From: Hyphomicrobium_A sp963817485
Lineage (GTDB): Bacteria; Pseudomonadota; Alphaproteobacteria; Rhizobiales; Hyphomicrobiaceae
Reading direction: 5' to 3'
Assembly: GCA_963817485.1 (NCBI GenBank)
Contig: CAWFOR010000020.1
Coordinates: forward strand, 186,001 to 250,000
Length of the DNA stretch: 64,000 bases
The notes beneath the pieces were generated by a model. It did no database searches. It saw only the letters and a program-made list of their open reading frames with translations, and was not told the origin of the DNA. Within the stretch, counting starts at the first letter, position 1; each line of letters opens with the position of its first letter. Positions 20,492-28,971 of this stretch are shown in pieces. Position numbers and translations under genes: made by a program.

Positions 20492-20893
20492 ATGGGCATT
20501 TTCAGCGAGATCTTTAGCTGGTGGGGCGGCAACACCTGGGGCACGCGCCTTACGATCCTCAGGCAGGGCCGCCTCGTCGGGAAGGACGACTTCGGCAACA
20601 CCTATTACGAGCAGCGTAAGGGCGTGGGGCCGCTCGGTCGTCCGCGCCGGTGGGTAACCTACACCGATTTCGCCGAAGCCTCGAAGGTGCCGGCCGACTG
20701 GCACGGCTGGCTGCACTACACGGTGGACGAGCCGCCGACGGCGCAGAGCTACCAGCCGCGCCCCTGGCAGCGTCCGCATCTCATGAACATGACGGGGACG
20801 CCCGAAGCCTACCGGCCGCCGGGCTCGATCCTGGGGCGCGGCGTGCGCGCCAAGGCTACCGGCGACTACAAGCCCTGGCGGCCGCAGTCGTGA
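20492..20893 (+). CDS. NDUFA12 family NADH:ubiquinone oxidoreductase accessory protein
   Basis: The 133-residue product carries the family pattern: FSWWGGNTWGTRLTILRQGRLVGKDDFGNTYYE, RRWVTYTDFAEASKVPADWHGWLHYTVDEPP and a C-terminal YKPWRP. It is the bacterial relative of the mitochondrial complex I subunit NDUFA12 (B17.2), found in alphaproteobacteria. I start at the ATG at 20492 (MGIFSEIF), which matches family N-termini, rather than an in-frame GTG at 20471. It is followed by a DUF2155 gene, a common alphaproteobacterial pairing. Confidence 0.9.
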   Translation: MGIFSEIFSWWGGNTWGTRLTILRQGRLVGKDDFGNTYYEQRKGVGPLGRPRRWVTYTDFAEASKVPADWHGWLHYTVDEPPTAQSYQPRPWQRPHLMNMTGTPEAYRPPGSILGRGVRAKATGDYKPWRPQS

Positions 20894-20974
20894 GGCGTGC
20901 GAGAGGGTCCAACTTCGGCCCTACTCGGCGATCAGTGAAGGCCGGTGAATGCGGGCGGAATTGACCTGGAGCGC

Positions 20975-21493
20975 ATGAATTTTCCAAACGCACATCCCGG
21001 CTCTCGCTTTGCCTTATCTTCGCGCGTCGCGCTGATTGCCGCTGCGCTCGCCGTCGCTGCGGGAGCCGCGCGAGCCGATCGCATCGAGAACGGCGTCGCC
21101 GTCTTTGCCGCGCTCGACAAAGTGACGGCGCGCACCTCCAAGTTCGAGGTTCCGCTCAACGAGACGGTGACGTTCGGCGCGCTCAAGGTGACGCCGCGCG
21201 TGTGCTACTCGCGCCCTCCGACGGAGCAGCCGAAAACGACATCCTTCGTCGAGGTCGACGAGATGCAGCTCGACGGCCAGCAGAAGCGCATCTTCACCGG
21301 TTGGATGTTTGCGGAGAGCCCCGGCATCAACGCCGTGGAGCATCCCGTGTTCGACGTGTGGCTCACCGATTGCGAGAAGCCCAAGGGCGCGCTCGCGCAG
21401 CAGCAGCAGAACGGCCAGCAACCGGCGGATGGGGCGCAGGCGCCCCCACCCGATCAGCTCCCCTACGAGCCGCGCCGCCGCGTCCGCCGCTAG
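20975..21493 (+). CDS. DUF2155 domain-containing exported protein
   Basis: The 172-residue precursor has a signal peptide (RFALSSRVALIAAALAVAAGAARA). DUF2155 follows: VAVFAALDKVTARTSKFEVPLNE, TFGALKVTPRVCYSRPPTEQP, FTGWMFAESPGINAVEHPVFDVWLTDC. Two cysteines (in RVCYS and LTDC) probably pair. The C-terminus is Gln/Pro-rich. The function is unknown. An in-frame GTG at 20945 is possible, but the ATG at 20975 places the signal peptide properly. The stop overlaps that of the convergent hemB by 4 nt. Confidence 0.88.
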   Translation: MNFPNAHPGSRFALSSRVALIAAALAVAAGAARADRIENGVAVFAALDKVTARTSKFEVPLNETVTFGALKVTPRVCYSRPPTEQPKTTSFVEVDEMQLDGQQKRIFTGWMFAESPGINAVEHPVFDVWLTDCEKPKGALAQQQQNGQQPADGAQAPPPDQLPYEPRRRVRR

Positions 21494-22569
21494 CGCGAAG
21501 CGTTGAGGAGCGCCGCCGCGCGCGGAGCAAAGTAGGTGAGCACGCCGGCAGCGCCGGCTCGCTTGAATGCGAGCAGGCTCTCCATCATCACGGCGTCCCC
21601 GTCGAGCCAGCCAGCCGCGGCCGCGGCCTGCAGCATCGCGTACTCTCCCGACACTTGGTAGGCGAACGTCGGCACGTGGAATGTCTCGGCGACGCGATGC
21701 ACAATGTCGAGATACGCGAGCCCCGGCTTGACCATGACCATGTCGGCGCCCTCGGCGAGATCGAGCGCGACCTCGCGCAGCGCCTCATCGGTATTGGCGG
21801 GGTCCATCTGGTAGGTGCGCTTGTCGCCGACCGCCTTGGAGGACGCGAGCGTCACCGAGGAGCCGACCGCATCGCGGAACGGCCCGTAGAACGCGGACGC
21901 GTACTTGGCGGCGTACGCCATGATCAGCGTGTTGGTGTGCCCGCTTCCCTCGAGCGCGGAGCGGATAGCGCCGACGCGTCCGTCCATCATGTCGGAGGGC
22001 GCGAGGATGTCGGCGCCGGCGTCGGCCTGCACCAGCGACTGGCGCACCAGCGCTCCGAGCGTCTCGTCGTTGGCGATCTCCGCGCCGCGCATGAGACCGT
22101 CGTGGCCATGGCTCGTGTAGGGGTCGAGCGCCACGTCGAGGATGACGCCGAGGTCGAGCCCAGCCTCTTTGATCGCGCGCGTCGCCCGGCACACGAGGTT
22201 CTCCGGGTTGAAGGCCTCGCGCGCATCCGCGGAGCGCAGCTTGGGCTCGGTGTAGGGAAAGAGCGCAACCGCCGGGATGCCGAGGCGCACTGCCTCCTCG
22301 GCCGCCGCGACGACGTTGTCGATCGAAAGTCGCTCCACGCCCGGCATGGTGGCGACCGGCACGCGCTTATTTGAGCCCTCGATGACGAATAGGGGCCAGA
22401 TCAGGTCGGCGACGCTCAGGCGGTGCTCGGCGACGAGGCGGCGCGACCACGGGGTGCGCCGCGTGCGTCGAAGGCGCAGTCCGGGAAAGGCGGCGCTCAG
22501 CGTACGAGCGGCCGGCTCTGAGTGCCGCGATGTCGGCTCGGGGTCTGGCACTGGGCGGCGCGGCTTCAT
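21490..22569 (-). CDS. hemB: Porphobilinogen synthase (delta-aminolevulinic acid dehydratase)
   Basis: HemB condenses two 5-aminolevulinate molecules to porphobilinogen. The 359-residue product has the Schiff-base Lys281 in MVKPGLAYLD, a second active-site Lys in IMAYAAKYASAFYGPFRDA, and DVALDPYTSHGHDG in place of the zinc-binding cysteine cluster, which marks the magnesium/potassium-dependent alphaproteobacterial type. The ATG at 22569 begins MKPRRP; the open frame continues upstream but would run into the extensin-like gene. It works directly after HemA, encoded at 27549-28784. Confidence 0.95.
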   Translation of the reverse strand: MKPRRPVPDPEPTSRHSEPAARTLSAAFPGLRLRRTRRTPWSRRLVAEHRLSVADLIWPLFVIEGSNKRVPVATMPGVERLSIDNVVAAAEEAVRLGIPAVALFPYTEPKLRSADAREAFNPENLVCRATRAIKEAGLDLGVILDVALDPYTSHGHDGLMRGAEIANDETLGALVRQSLVQADAGADILAPSDMMDGRVGAIRSALEGSGHTNTLIMAYAAKYASAFYGPFRDAVGSSVTLASSKAVGDKRTYQMDPANTDEALREVALDLAEGADMVMVKPGLAYLDIVHRVAETFHVPTFAYQVSGEYAMLQAAAAAGWLDGDAVMMESLLAFKRAGAAGVLTYFAPRAAALLNASR

Positions 22570-22654
22570 GCGATTGGATCCGCTTGAGGGACGCCACACT
22601 CGCCGGAAGGATGCCCTTTGGCAAGGGCCGGCGCGGCCATCCGGCGGATCAGGG

Positions 22655-23878
22655 TTAGTCGCAGATTTTTTTGTATTTCCGTTCGGCCATGTCGACGTGG
22701 AAATGGTTGCGGTGGTCCGCGTTCGCTTCCGGTCCGAGCGTGGTGCCGAAGATGCGGCAGGCGGCGGCGTGAGCCGCATGCAGGAACTGCGCCTGCGGGC
22801 CCGGCGGCTTCTCCACGATCGAGAGTGCAGCGACCGCGGTCGTGGGATCGGACGTCTTAGAATCTGGTTTGCGCACGCCGGCCGCCTTGGGGCCGCCAAG
22901 CTTGGTGATTTCGTCATTCGCGGCCGCGCTCGCGCCCGGCAGCGTGATCTTGATCTTATCGACGCCATTGGAGCGGATGCGTTTAGCGCCGCCCGCGGCC
23001 GGTGTGCCGAGGCTCGAGGCGACGGTAACCGGTGCGGTCTTCTTGTCATCCGGCTTGGCTGCAGGGTCCTTCAGATTCTCTTGCGCCTTCGCGTCGGCGG
23101 CGGCGAGCGCTTGCGCCTCCTTCTCGGCCTTGGCCTTCTCGGCTGCGATGCGCTCGGCGATCTCGCGCTTGGGCGTGCCCCAACCACCGAGCACGCTCGC
23201 GGTCTGCCCCTTCTCGGTGACGAAGCTTCCGATGTCGATGGCGTTGGCGAAGGCGTGCTCGCTCAAGTGTTTGGCTCCGCGGCCCGCGGAGGTGCGGCAG
23301 GCGTAGTCGCTCATCACCTCGACGCGGACGATCTTGGCGCCGAGGTGCTTCATGGCAAGCGGTTGCACGTCGTTCTTGATCCAGCCGGCGAGCGCACCGG
23401 CAAGCTCGCAATCGACGAGCGCCGGCGGCGAGAAGGTGACGGCAGGGTTCTTGCCGAGGCTCGTCAGGCGGATCGGCGCGGCGGCGCCGCATTGTCCTTC
23501 CCGGATCGGGGGCACCGGCGTCGAGACGGCGTCGAGGTCCTTCAGGATCGCGGTGCAGCGGGCCTGCGCCGCGGCGATCTCCTCCGGCTTCCACGTGGCC
23601 GGCGTGGGTGCAGGGGGTACCTTGGCGTTCTTGTCATCTTTCTTTTCCGGGACCGGCAGGATCGGCTCGCTTGCCGGTGCGGGCGGCTGGTGGGCCGTTT
23701 TTTTGGTCTTGGATACCGCGATGCTGGAATTCGTGTCTTTGGCCGCAACGACGAGTAACGGGGATGAGGCGGGGCTTACCGACGTGGACCACGCGAGCGC
23801 GCCGCCCTGCTGCGCCCCACAGACCGCTCCCGCGCACACGGCAAGCCCCACACTGTATCGAAGACCATATCGAAGCAT
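22655..23878 (-). CDS. Extensin-like C-terminal domain protein (M15-type peptidase fold)
   Basis: The 407-residue precursor has an N-terminal signal segment and a Lys/Pro-rich spacer. The extensin-like C-terminal domain (Pfam 06904) then carries SEHAFANAIDI and HRNHFHVDM, which resemble the SxHxxGxAxD and HxH zinc motifs of M15 D-Ala-D-Ala peptidases, so a peptidoglycan or envelope role is likely. The two motif halves are separated by roughly 115 residues rich in Ala and Lys (EKAKAEKEAQALAAADAK...), longer than usual. It is upstream of hemB on the same strand with an 85-nt gap. Confidence 0.85.
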   Translation of the reverse strand: MLRYGLRYSVGLAVCAGAVCGAQQGGALAWSTSVSPASSPLLVVAAKDTNSSIAVSKTKKTAHQPPAPASEPILPVPEKKDDKNAKVPPAPTPATWKPEEIAAAQARCTAILKDLDAVSTPVPPIREGQCGAAAPIRLTSLGKNPAVTFSPPALVDCELAGALAGWIKNDVQPLAMKHLGAKIVRVEVMSDYACRTSAGRGAKHLSEHAFANAIDIGSFVTEKGQTASVLGGWGTPKREIAERIAAEKAKAEKEAQALAAADAKAQENLKDPAAKPDDKKTAPVTVASSLGTPAAGGAKRIRSNGVDKIKITLPGASAAANDEITKLGGPKAAGVRKPDSKTSDPTTAVAALSIVEKPPGPQAQFLHAAHAAACRIFGTTLGPEANADHRNHFHVDMAERKYKKICD

Positions 23879-24040
23879 CGTCCGCCTTTCGATTGTTGGC
23901 TTCGCTTGCCCAGGCGCAAGCCGTGTTAACCCACGAATCGGCTCCGCACATTTGATTGGCGTGTCAGCCGGTGTATAGCTCCAAATTCGTCCAATTCATG
24001 GTCGCTTGCGGCCTTGTCCAGCCTCGCCAGGAGCGCCTTC

Positions 24041-25153
24041 GTGCAGCACGACGTCATCGACCAAGCGCGGCCCTCCGAGGCTTCCGATGAGCTCTCCGTC
24101 GAGAGGCGCGGCTCGCTCGCGCTCATCACGCTCAACCGCCCGCGCGCGCTCAACGCGCTCAACGTCGCGATGCGCCGCAAGGTTGCCGACACCTATCCGC
24201 GTCTGGCGCGTGAGCCGACCAACTACGCCGTCGTCATTCAGTCCGCAGGTGGGAAGGCGTTCTGCGCCGGTGGGGACGTCCGCGAGCTCGTCAGCTTGGG
24301 CCGCGAGGACAAAGCACAGGCGCGCGCTGCGTGCGCGGAGGAATACGCGCTCAACTGGCTGCACGAGTGTTTCTCGAAGCCGACGATCTCTCTCATCGAT
24401 GGGCCGGTGATGGGATCGGGTGTCGGCATCACGCAATACGGCACGCATCGGGTGGCGGGCGAGGCCTACCGGTTCGCGATGCCGGAGACGGCGATCGGGC
24501 TCTTCCCCGACGTCGGCGCCGCGTGGGTGCTTTCGCGGCTCCCCGACGCGATGGGCATGTATCTCGGCCTCACGGGGCGGTCGATCGGGAGGGCGGACGC
24601 CTACGCGCTGGGGCTGCTCACGCATTGCATCCCGGCGCAGCGCTTCGAGGAGATCAAGGCGGCCCTTATCGAAACCTGGCCCGTCGATCCGCTGCTGGAT
24701 GAGCGCCACGTCGATCCGGGCGCGCGCGAGCTAGAGCGCTATGCGGAGCCCATCGCGGACTGCTTCTCGGCGGCAAGCGTAGAGGAGATCCTCGACCGGC
24801 TGGCCGGCATCGATGACGAAAACCGCACGTGGGCCGACGGCGTGATCGCGGACCTGAAGGCGCGCTCGCCGCTGTCGCTCAAGGTCACGCACCGGCATAT
24901 TCGCCAAGCGCGCGCGTTCGATCTCCGCCAGACGCTGCAGGTCGACTACCGGCTCGCATGCCGGTTTCTCGATGGCCAAGATTTCTACGAGGGCGTGCGC
25001 GCGGCACTGATCGACAAGGACAACGCGCCGCGGTGGCAGCCCGCGCGGCTCGATGACGTGACGCCGGCGATGGTCGAAGATTATTTCGCGTCCATGGGCG
25101 CGCAGGAGATGGTGCTGCCGACGCGGGAGGAGATGCAGGCCGCGCGCGTATGA
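24041..25153 (+). CDS. Enoyl-CoA hydratase/isomerase family protein (3-hydroxyisobutyryl-CoA hydrolase-like)
   Basis: The product is 370 residues from a GTG at 24041, preceded by AGGAG; an in-frame TTG at 24014 lacks an RBS. The crotonase core shows LITLNRPRALNALN, GGKAFCAGGDVREL (oxyanion hole) and GPVMGSGVGI. The PETAIGLFPDVGAAWVLSRLP segment and the long C-terminal extension match the 3-hydroxyisobutyryl-CoA hydrolase (HIBCH) subgroup of valine degradation. Substrate specificity is inferred by subgroup only. It appears monocistronic. Confidence 0.88.
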   Translation: MQHDVIDQARPSEASDELSVERRGSLALITLNRPRALNALNVAMRRKVADTYPRLAREPTNYAVVIQSAGGKAFCAGGDVRELVSLGREDKAQARAACAEEYALNWLHECFSKPTISLIDGPVMGSGVGITQYGTHRVAGEAYRFAMPETAIGLFPDVGAAWVLSRLPDAMGMYLGLTGRSIGRADAYALGLLTHCIPAQRFEEIKAALIETWPVDPLLDERHVDPGARELERYAEPIADCFSAASVEEILDRLAGIDDENRTWADGVIADLKARSPLSLKVTHRHIRQARAFDLRQTLQVDYRLACRFLDGQDFYEGVRAALIDKDNAPRWQPARLDDVTPAMVEDYFASMGAQEMVLPTREEMQAARV

Positions 25154-25347
25154 ATGCCCGTCGGCAAAGGTGTAGAAAGCGATAGTTCAATATTTAGATT
25201 TGTACCACTTAGTATGAACGAGAGCTTCCGGCGGGGTGGCACTACTATTATTTTACTATGCGCATTTAGGTAAGTTTTAGTTTTATGCCGTATCTGTTTG
25301 TGTAACCCGGAAAAACCGGGACGCGTCAAACAGGATGAGGCAGTGGT

Positions 25348-25857
25348 ATGAGTGTTGCGCTCGACGTGGCGCGCCATCGCGCGCCGGCTCAGGACGAAGG
25401 CTTCCGTTCAGAGTATCTCCAAGCATTGCGTCTCATCGAGAGGCTGCACCGCCTCTTGCTCGACGTGATCAAAGATGAGTTCGACCGCCTCGGCGGCGCC
25501 GACCTCAACAGCGTGCAGGCTCTTCTTCTCTACAACATCGGCGAGGGCGAGCTCACCGCCGGCGAGTTGAAGACGCGCGGCTATTATCTCGGCTCGAATG
25601 TCTCCTACAACCTGAAGAAGCTCGTGGACATGGGCTACCTGCACTACAAGCGGTCGGAGACCGACCGCCGCAGCGTGCGAGTCAGCCTGACCGAGAAGGG
25701 CATGGAGGCCTGCGACGTCGTCAAGAAGCTCTACCAGCGCCAACTCGGCTCGGTGGGCACCGTCGGTGAGGTTACCGAGGAAGATTTCCGCGGACTTAAC
25801 AAGGCGCTTGTCCGCCTTGAGCGCTTCTGGTCCGACCAGATTCGCTACCGCCTCTGA
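25348..25857 (+). CDS. ldtR: MarR family transcriptional regulator LdtR
   Basis: This 169-residue winged-helix regulator has the HTH ELTAGELKTRGYYLGSNVSYNLKKLVDMGYL and the wing KRSETDRRSVRVSLTEKG. The sequence and position match LdtR of Rhizobiales and Liberibacter, which controls a neighbouring L,D-transpeptidase gene and osmotic/cell-wall stress responses. The target here is presumably the ldt gene at 26092. The AT-rich leader (about 25170-25340) is unlike the surrounding DNA and contains a CCCGG-A5-CCGGG hairpin (25306-25320). A strong terminator follows, so the ldt gene has its own promoter. Confidence 0.88.
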   Translation: MSVALDVARHRAPAQDEGFRSEYLQALRLIERLHRLLLDVIKDEFDRLGGADLNSVQALLLYNIGEGELTAGELKTRGYYLGSNVSYNLKKLVDMGYLHYKRSETDRRSVRVSLTEKGMEACDVVKKLYQRQLGSVGTVGEVTEEDFRGLNKALVRLERFWSDQIRYRL

Positions 25858-25899
25858 GACCAACACGAGACAACACGCACCAAAACGCCAGTCGGAGCT

Positions 25900-25930
25900 G
25901 GGCCGCGGACATCCTCCGCGGCCCCCTTTT
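25900..25930 (+). terminator. Intrinsic terminator after ldtR
   Basis: GGGCCGCGGA (25900-25909) pairs perfectly with TCCGCGGCCC (25915-25924) across a 5-nt loop, then CCTTTT. Confidence 0.85.
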
Positions 25931-26091
25931 GCATGTGCGAGATGTGGCGCACCGGCATCATCCCCCGGTACCGCTAGCGGTGATCTCGATTTCGCCTTTC
26001 CAATCTGCTCGAATACCTATTCCTTTCGGCGGCTTGCGACCTCACATTGAGGATGGGGTGCGGCTTCTCGGGGACGAGGGGTTCGAGCAAA

Positions 26092-27375
26092 ATGCACAGA
26101 GCCGGTTCAAGCTCAGCACGGGCTAGGTCGATTGTGCGCGTTGCAGCCGGCGCCTTTGCGCTCGGTGCGGCAGGCACCGCTGCATTGGCGCAGGACATTC
26201 AGTTCGGGCCCTCGGGCGAGGGTCCTGGCGAAGCTCGAACCGGCGGCGGATACGACCGCGAGTTCATCAAGGAATGGCAATCCAATCCGCCCAAGGGCTT
26301 TCCCACGCTGTCGAAGGCGAACGTGGCGGCGACCAAGGCCGCCATCGACCGCTACACGCAGATCGTCGACGCCGGCGGCTTCCTGTCCATCCCCGACATG
26401 CAGTTCGAGCCGGGACAGACGCACCCGGCGGTAAGCCTTCTGCGCCGGCGCCTTACCACCTCGGGCGACCTGCGCGATGAGACGAGCTATCCCAACTATT
26501 TCGACAGCGAGGTCGAGAAGGCGGTGATGCGCTTCCAGGCCTCGAACGGCCTCGCACCGACCGGAATCGTGGACAAGCGCACGCTCGCCGCCCTCAACGT
26601 GCCGGCCGCCGTGCGCTTGAAGCAGCTGCAGGTGAACCTTGAGCGCCTCACCGACCTCGTGAAGATTGCCGGCAAGCGCTACGTGTTGGTGAACATCCCG
26701 GCCGCGCAGGTCGAGGCCATTCAGAGCAACACCGTCGTCTCCCGGCATTCCGGCGTCGTCGGAAAACCGGACCGGCCCACGCCGCAGTTGCGCTCAACCA
26801 TCACCGACTTGAACTTCAATCCGGTTTGGACATTGCCGCCGACGGTCATCAAGGAGGACCTGATCCCCAAGGGTCAGGATATGCAGTCGAAGGGGCAGAA
26901 CGTGCTGGAGAAGTTCGGCATCGATGCCTATGAGGGCGGCAAGAAGATCGCGTCCGAGAAGATCGACTGGAGCTCTGGGAAGCCGCTGCAGCTCTCCTAC
27001 CGCCAGGCGCCGGGAAAGGAGAACCCGCTTGGGTTCCTCAAGATCAACTTCCCGAGCGCCAGCTCCGTCTACATGCACGACTCGCCCAAAGAGTCGCTCT
27101 TTGGCCGCAATTTCCGTGCGGCAAGCTCGGGCTGTGTGCGCGTGCAGAACATCGAGGAGCTCGCCGCCTGGCTGCTCGAAGGCCAGCCGGGTTGGACCAA
27201 AGAACAAGTCGAGGCCATGCGGGAGAACGGCCAGACCAAGACGGTCCGGCTGAAGAAGCCAATCACCCTGTTTTTCGCCTATGTTACCGCATGGGCGACG
27301 GAGGACGGTGTGGTCCAGTTCCGGCCGGACGTGTACCAGAAGGATGGCGTCGGCGAGATCGCTGCGGCATATTAA
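26092..27375 (+). CDS. L,D-transpeptidase (YcbB-like), LdtR-linked
   Basis: The 427-residue precursor has a signal sequence ending near GTAALAQ, a peptidoglycan-binding domain (HPAVSLLRRRLTTSGDL ... VMRFQASNGLAPTGIVDKRTLAALNV) and a YkuD catalytic domain. The catalytic motif is MHDSP ... SSGCVRV with nucleophile Cys348. YcbB-type enzymes make 3-3 peptidoglycan cross-links or attach proteins to the wall. The ATG at 26092 directly precedes the signal peptide; an in-frame TTG at 26047 was rejected. It lies downstream of ldtR, its expected regulator. A second family member is at 36314-37720. Confidence 0.92.
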   Translation: MHRAGSSSARARSIVRVAAGAFALGAAGTAALAQDIQFGPSGEGPGEARTGGGYDREFIKEWQSNPPKGFPTLSKANVAATKAAIDRYTQIVDAGGFLSIPDMQFEPGQTHPAVSLLRRRLTTSGDLRDETSYPNYFDSEVEKAVMRFQASNGLAPTGIVDKRTLAALNVPAAVRLKQLQVNLERLTDLVKIAGKRYVLVNIPAAQVEAIQSNTVVSRHSGVVGKPDRPTPQLRSTITDLNFNPVWTLPPTVIKEDLIPKGQDMQSKGQNVLEKFGIDAYEGGKKIASEKIDWSSGKPLQLSYRQAPGKENPLGFLKINFPSASSVYMHDSPKESLFGRNFRAASSGCVRVQNIEELAAWLLEGQPGWTKEQVEAMRENGQTKTVRLKKPITLFFAYVTAWATEDGVVQFRPDVYQKDGVGEIAAAY

Positions 27376-27391
27376 TCCAGCCCTCCAAACA

Positions 27392-27405
27392 TTGATCGGC
27401 ATCAA
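27392..27405. promoter_or_regulatory. FNR/FixK box upstream of hemA
   Basis: TTGATCGGCATCAA is an exact match to the FNR/FixK consensus TTGAT-N4-ATCAA, 143 nt upstream of the hemA start. Control of hemA by FnrL/FixK-type regulators is established in alphaproteobacteria. A TAACTT element 22 nt downstream is a weak candidate -10. Confidence 0.8.
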
Positions 27406-27436
27406 GGGCCGGGAGGCACGCGGCCCTTAACTTTTG
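27404..27436 (+). terminator. Probable terminator after the ldt gene
   Basis: AAGGGCCG (27404-27411) pairs with CGGCCCTT (27421-27428), followed by AACTTTTG. The stem begins in the last bases of the FNR/FixK box at 27392-27405, so the termination and hemA-activation signals interleave. Confidence 0.55.
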
Positions 27437-27548
27437 TGCGTTGTCACCGGCGCTGACTAGGCTGCGGCGCGACAATAGATGCATTGCTAGAAACGCCACT
27501 TTAGAATGATGATAATAAAAAACTCGGCTGGGGAGTGAAGGACGCTCG

Positions 27549-28784
27549 ATGGAGTACGCAAGCAAGTTCAAGGACGCACTGGAAGCCATCCGTCAGGAAG
27601 GCCGCTACCGCGTCTTCGCGGACCTGAAGCGTCATCGGGGCGCGTTCCCCGCTGCCCAGCACTTCAAGGGCGAGGGGCAGCCGCGTCCCATCACCGTCTG
27701 GTGCTCCAACGACTACCTCGGCATGGGGCAGCACCCGGCCGTGATCGCCGCCATGCACGAGGCGATCGACTCCGTCGGTGCCGGCTCCGGCGGCACGCGC
27801 AACATCTCCGGCACCTGCCACTATCACGTGGAGCTCGAGGCCGAGCTCGCCGATCTGCACGGCAAGGAGGCGGCGCTCCTCTTCACCTCGGCCTACGTCG
27901 CCAATGACGCGACGCTATCGACGCTGGCGCAGCTGCTTCCCGGGCTCGTGATCTTCTCCGACGAGAAGAACCACGCCTCCATGATCGCCGGCATCCGCCA
28001 CGGCGGCGGGCCAAAGCGCATCTTCCGCCACAACGACCTTGCCGACCTCGAGGCCAAGCTCAAGGAGTACGACCGCGCGACGCCGAAGCTGATCGCGTTC
28101 GAGAGCGTCTATTCCATGGACGGCCACATCGCGCCGATCGCGGCCATCTGCGATCTCGCCGAGAAGTACGGCGCGCTCACCTACCTCGATGAGGTGCACG
28201 CTGTCGGCCTCTACGGTCCGCGCGGTGGCGGCATCGCCGAGCGCGAAGGCGTGATGGATCGCGTCGACATCATCAACGGCACGCTGGCGAAGGGTTTCGG
28301 CGTCATGGGCGGTTACATCGCCGCGAGCCGCGATTGCTGCGACGCCATCCGCTCGTACGCGGCCGGCTTTATCTTCACAACCTCGTTAGCGCCGGCCATC
28401 GCGGCGGGAGCGTTGGCCAGCATCCGCCACCTCAAATCGAGCGTCATGGAGCGGGCCCGGCTGCACGAGCGCGCGCAAACGCTCAAGCGGCGCCTTTCCG
28501 ATGCCGGTCTGCCGCTCGTCGCCAACGCGAGCCACATCGTTCCGGTGACGGTCGGCGATCCGGTGCACTGCAAAGCGGTGACGGACACGCTGCTCGACCG
28601 CTACGCCATCTACGTGCAACCGATTAACTATCCGACCGTGCCGCGCGGCACCGAGCGCATCCGGCTGACGCCTTCGCCGGTGCACACAAACGAGCAGATG
28701 GACTATCTCGTCCATTCGCTGACCGAGCTGTGGCAGGCATGCCCGCTGTCGCGCGGCGAGGTCGTCCGGCTCGCGGCCGAGTAG
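27549..28784 (+). CDS. hemA: 5-Aminolevulinate synthase
   Basis: This 411-residue PLP enzyme of the alpha-oxoamine synthase family condenses glycine and succinyl-CoA to 5-aminolevulinate, the first step of the Shemin pathway typical of alphaproteobacteria. Landmarks are WCSNDYLGMG, GAGSGGTRNISGT, YLDEVHAVGLYG, and the PLP-binding Lys248 in GTLAKGFGVMGGY. A consensus FNR/FixK site upstream (27392-27405) predicts induction at low oxygen. GlyA, encoded next, interconverts glycine and serine and could supply glycine, though the 187-nt gap suggests a separate transcript. HemB is at 21490-22569. Confidence 0.96.
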   Translation: MEYASKFKDALEAIRQEGRYRVFADLKRHRGAFPAAQHFKGEGQPRPITVWCSNDYLGMGQHPAVIAAMHEAIDSVGAGSGGTRNISGTCHYHVELEAELADLHGKEAALLFTSAYVANDATLSTLAQLLPGLVIFSDEKNHASMIAGIRHGGGPKRIFRHNDLADLEAKLKEYDRATPKLIAFESVYSMDGHIAPIAAICDLAEKYGALTYLDEVHAVGLYGPRGGGIAEREGVMDRVDIINGTLAKGFGVMGGYIAASRDCCDAIRSYAAGFIFTTSLAPAIAAGALASIRHLKSSVMERARLHERAQTLKRRLSDAGLPLVANASHIVPVTVGDPVHCKAVTDTLLDRYAIYVQPINYPTVPRGTERIRLTPSPVHTNEQMDYLVHSLTELWQACPLSRGEVVRLAAE

Positions 28785-28971
28785 GCGCCCCGGCCCGCTT
28801 CCGGTACCAGCGGCAAAAAAGCTGTAGCGAGAACCGCACCAATGTGCTGCCAGAGAGGTTGAGCCGGACGCGGCTCGACCTTACTATGGCGTATTGGCTC
28901 CCCGGGGCTGCGGCAGCACCCCTTCCCGAATTCCCGAACTCCTCGCGCGCGCGACAACAAGGAAGCAGCAA

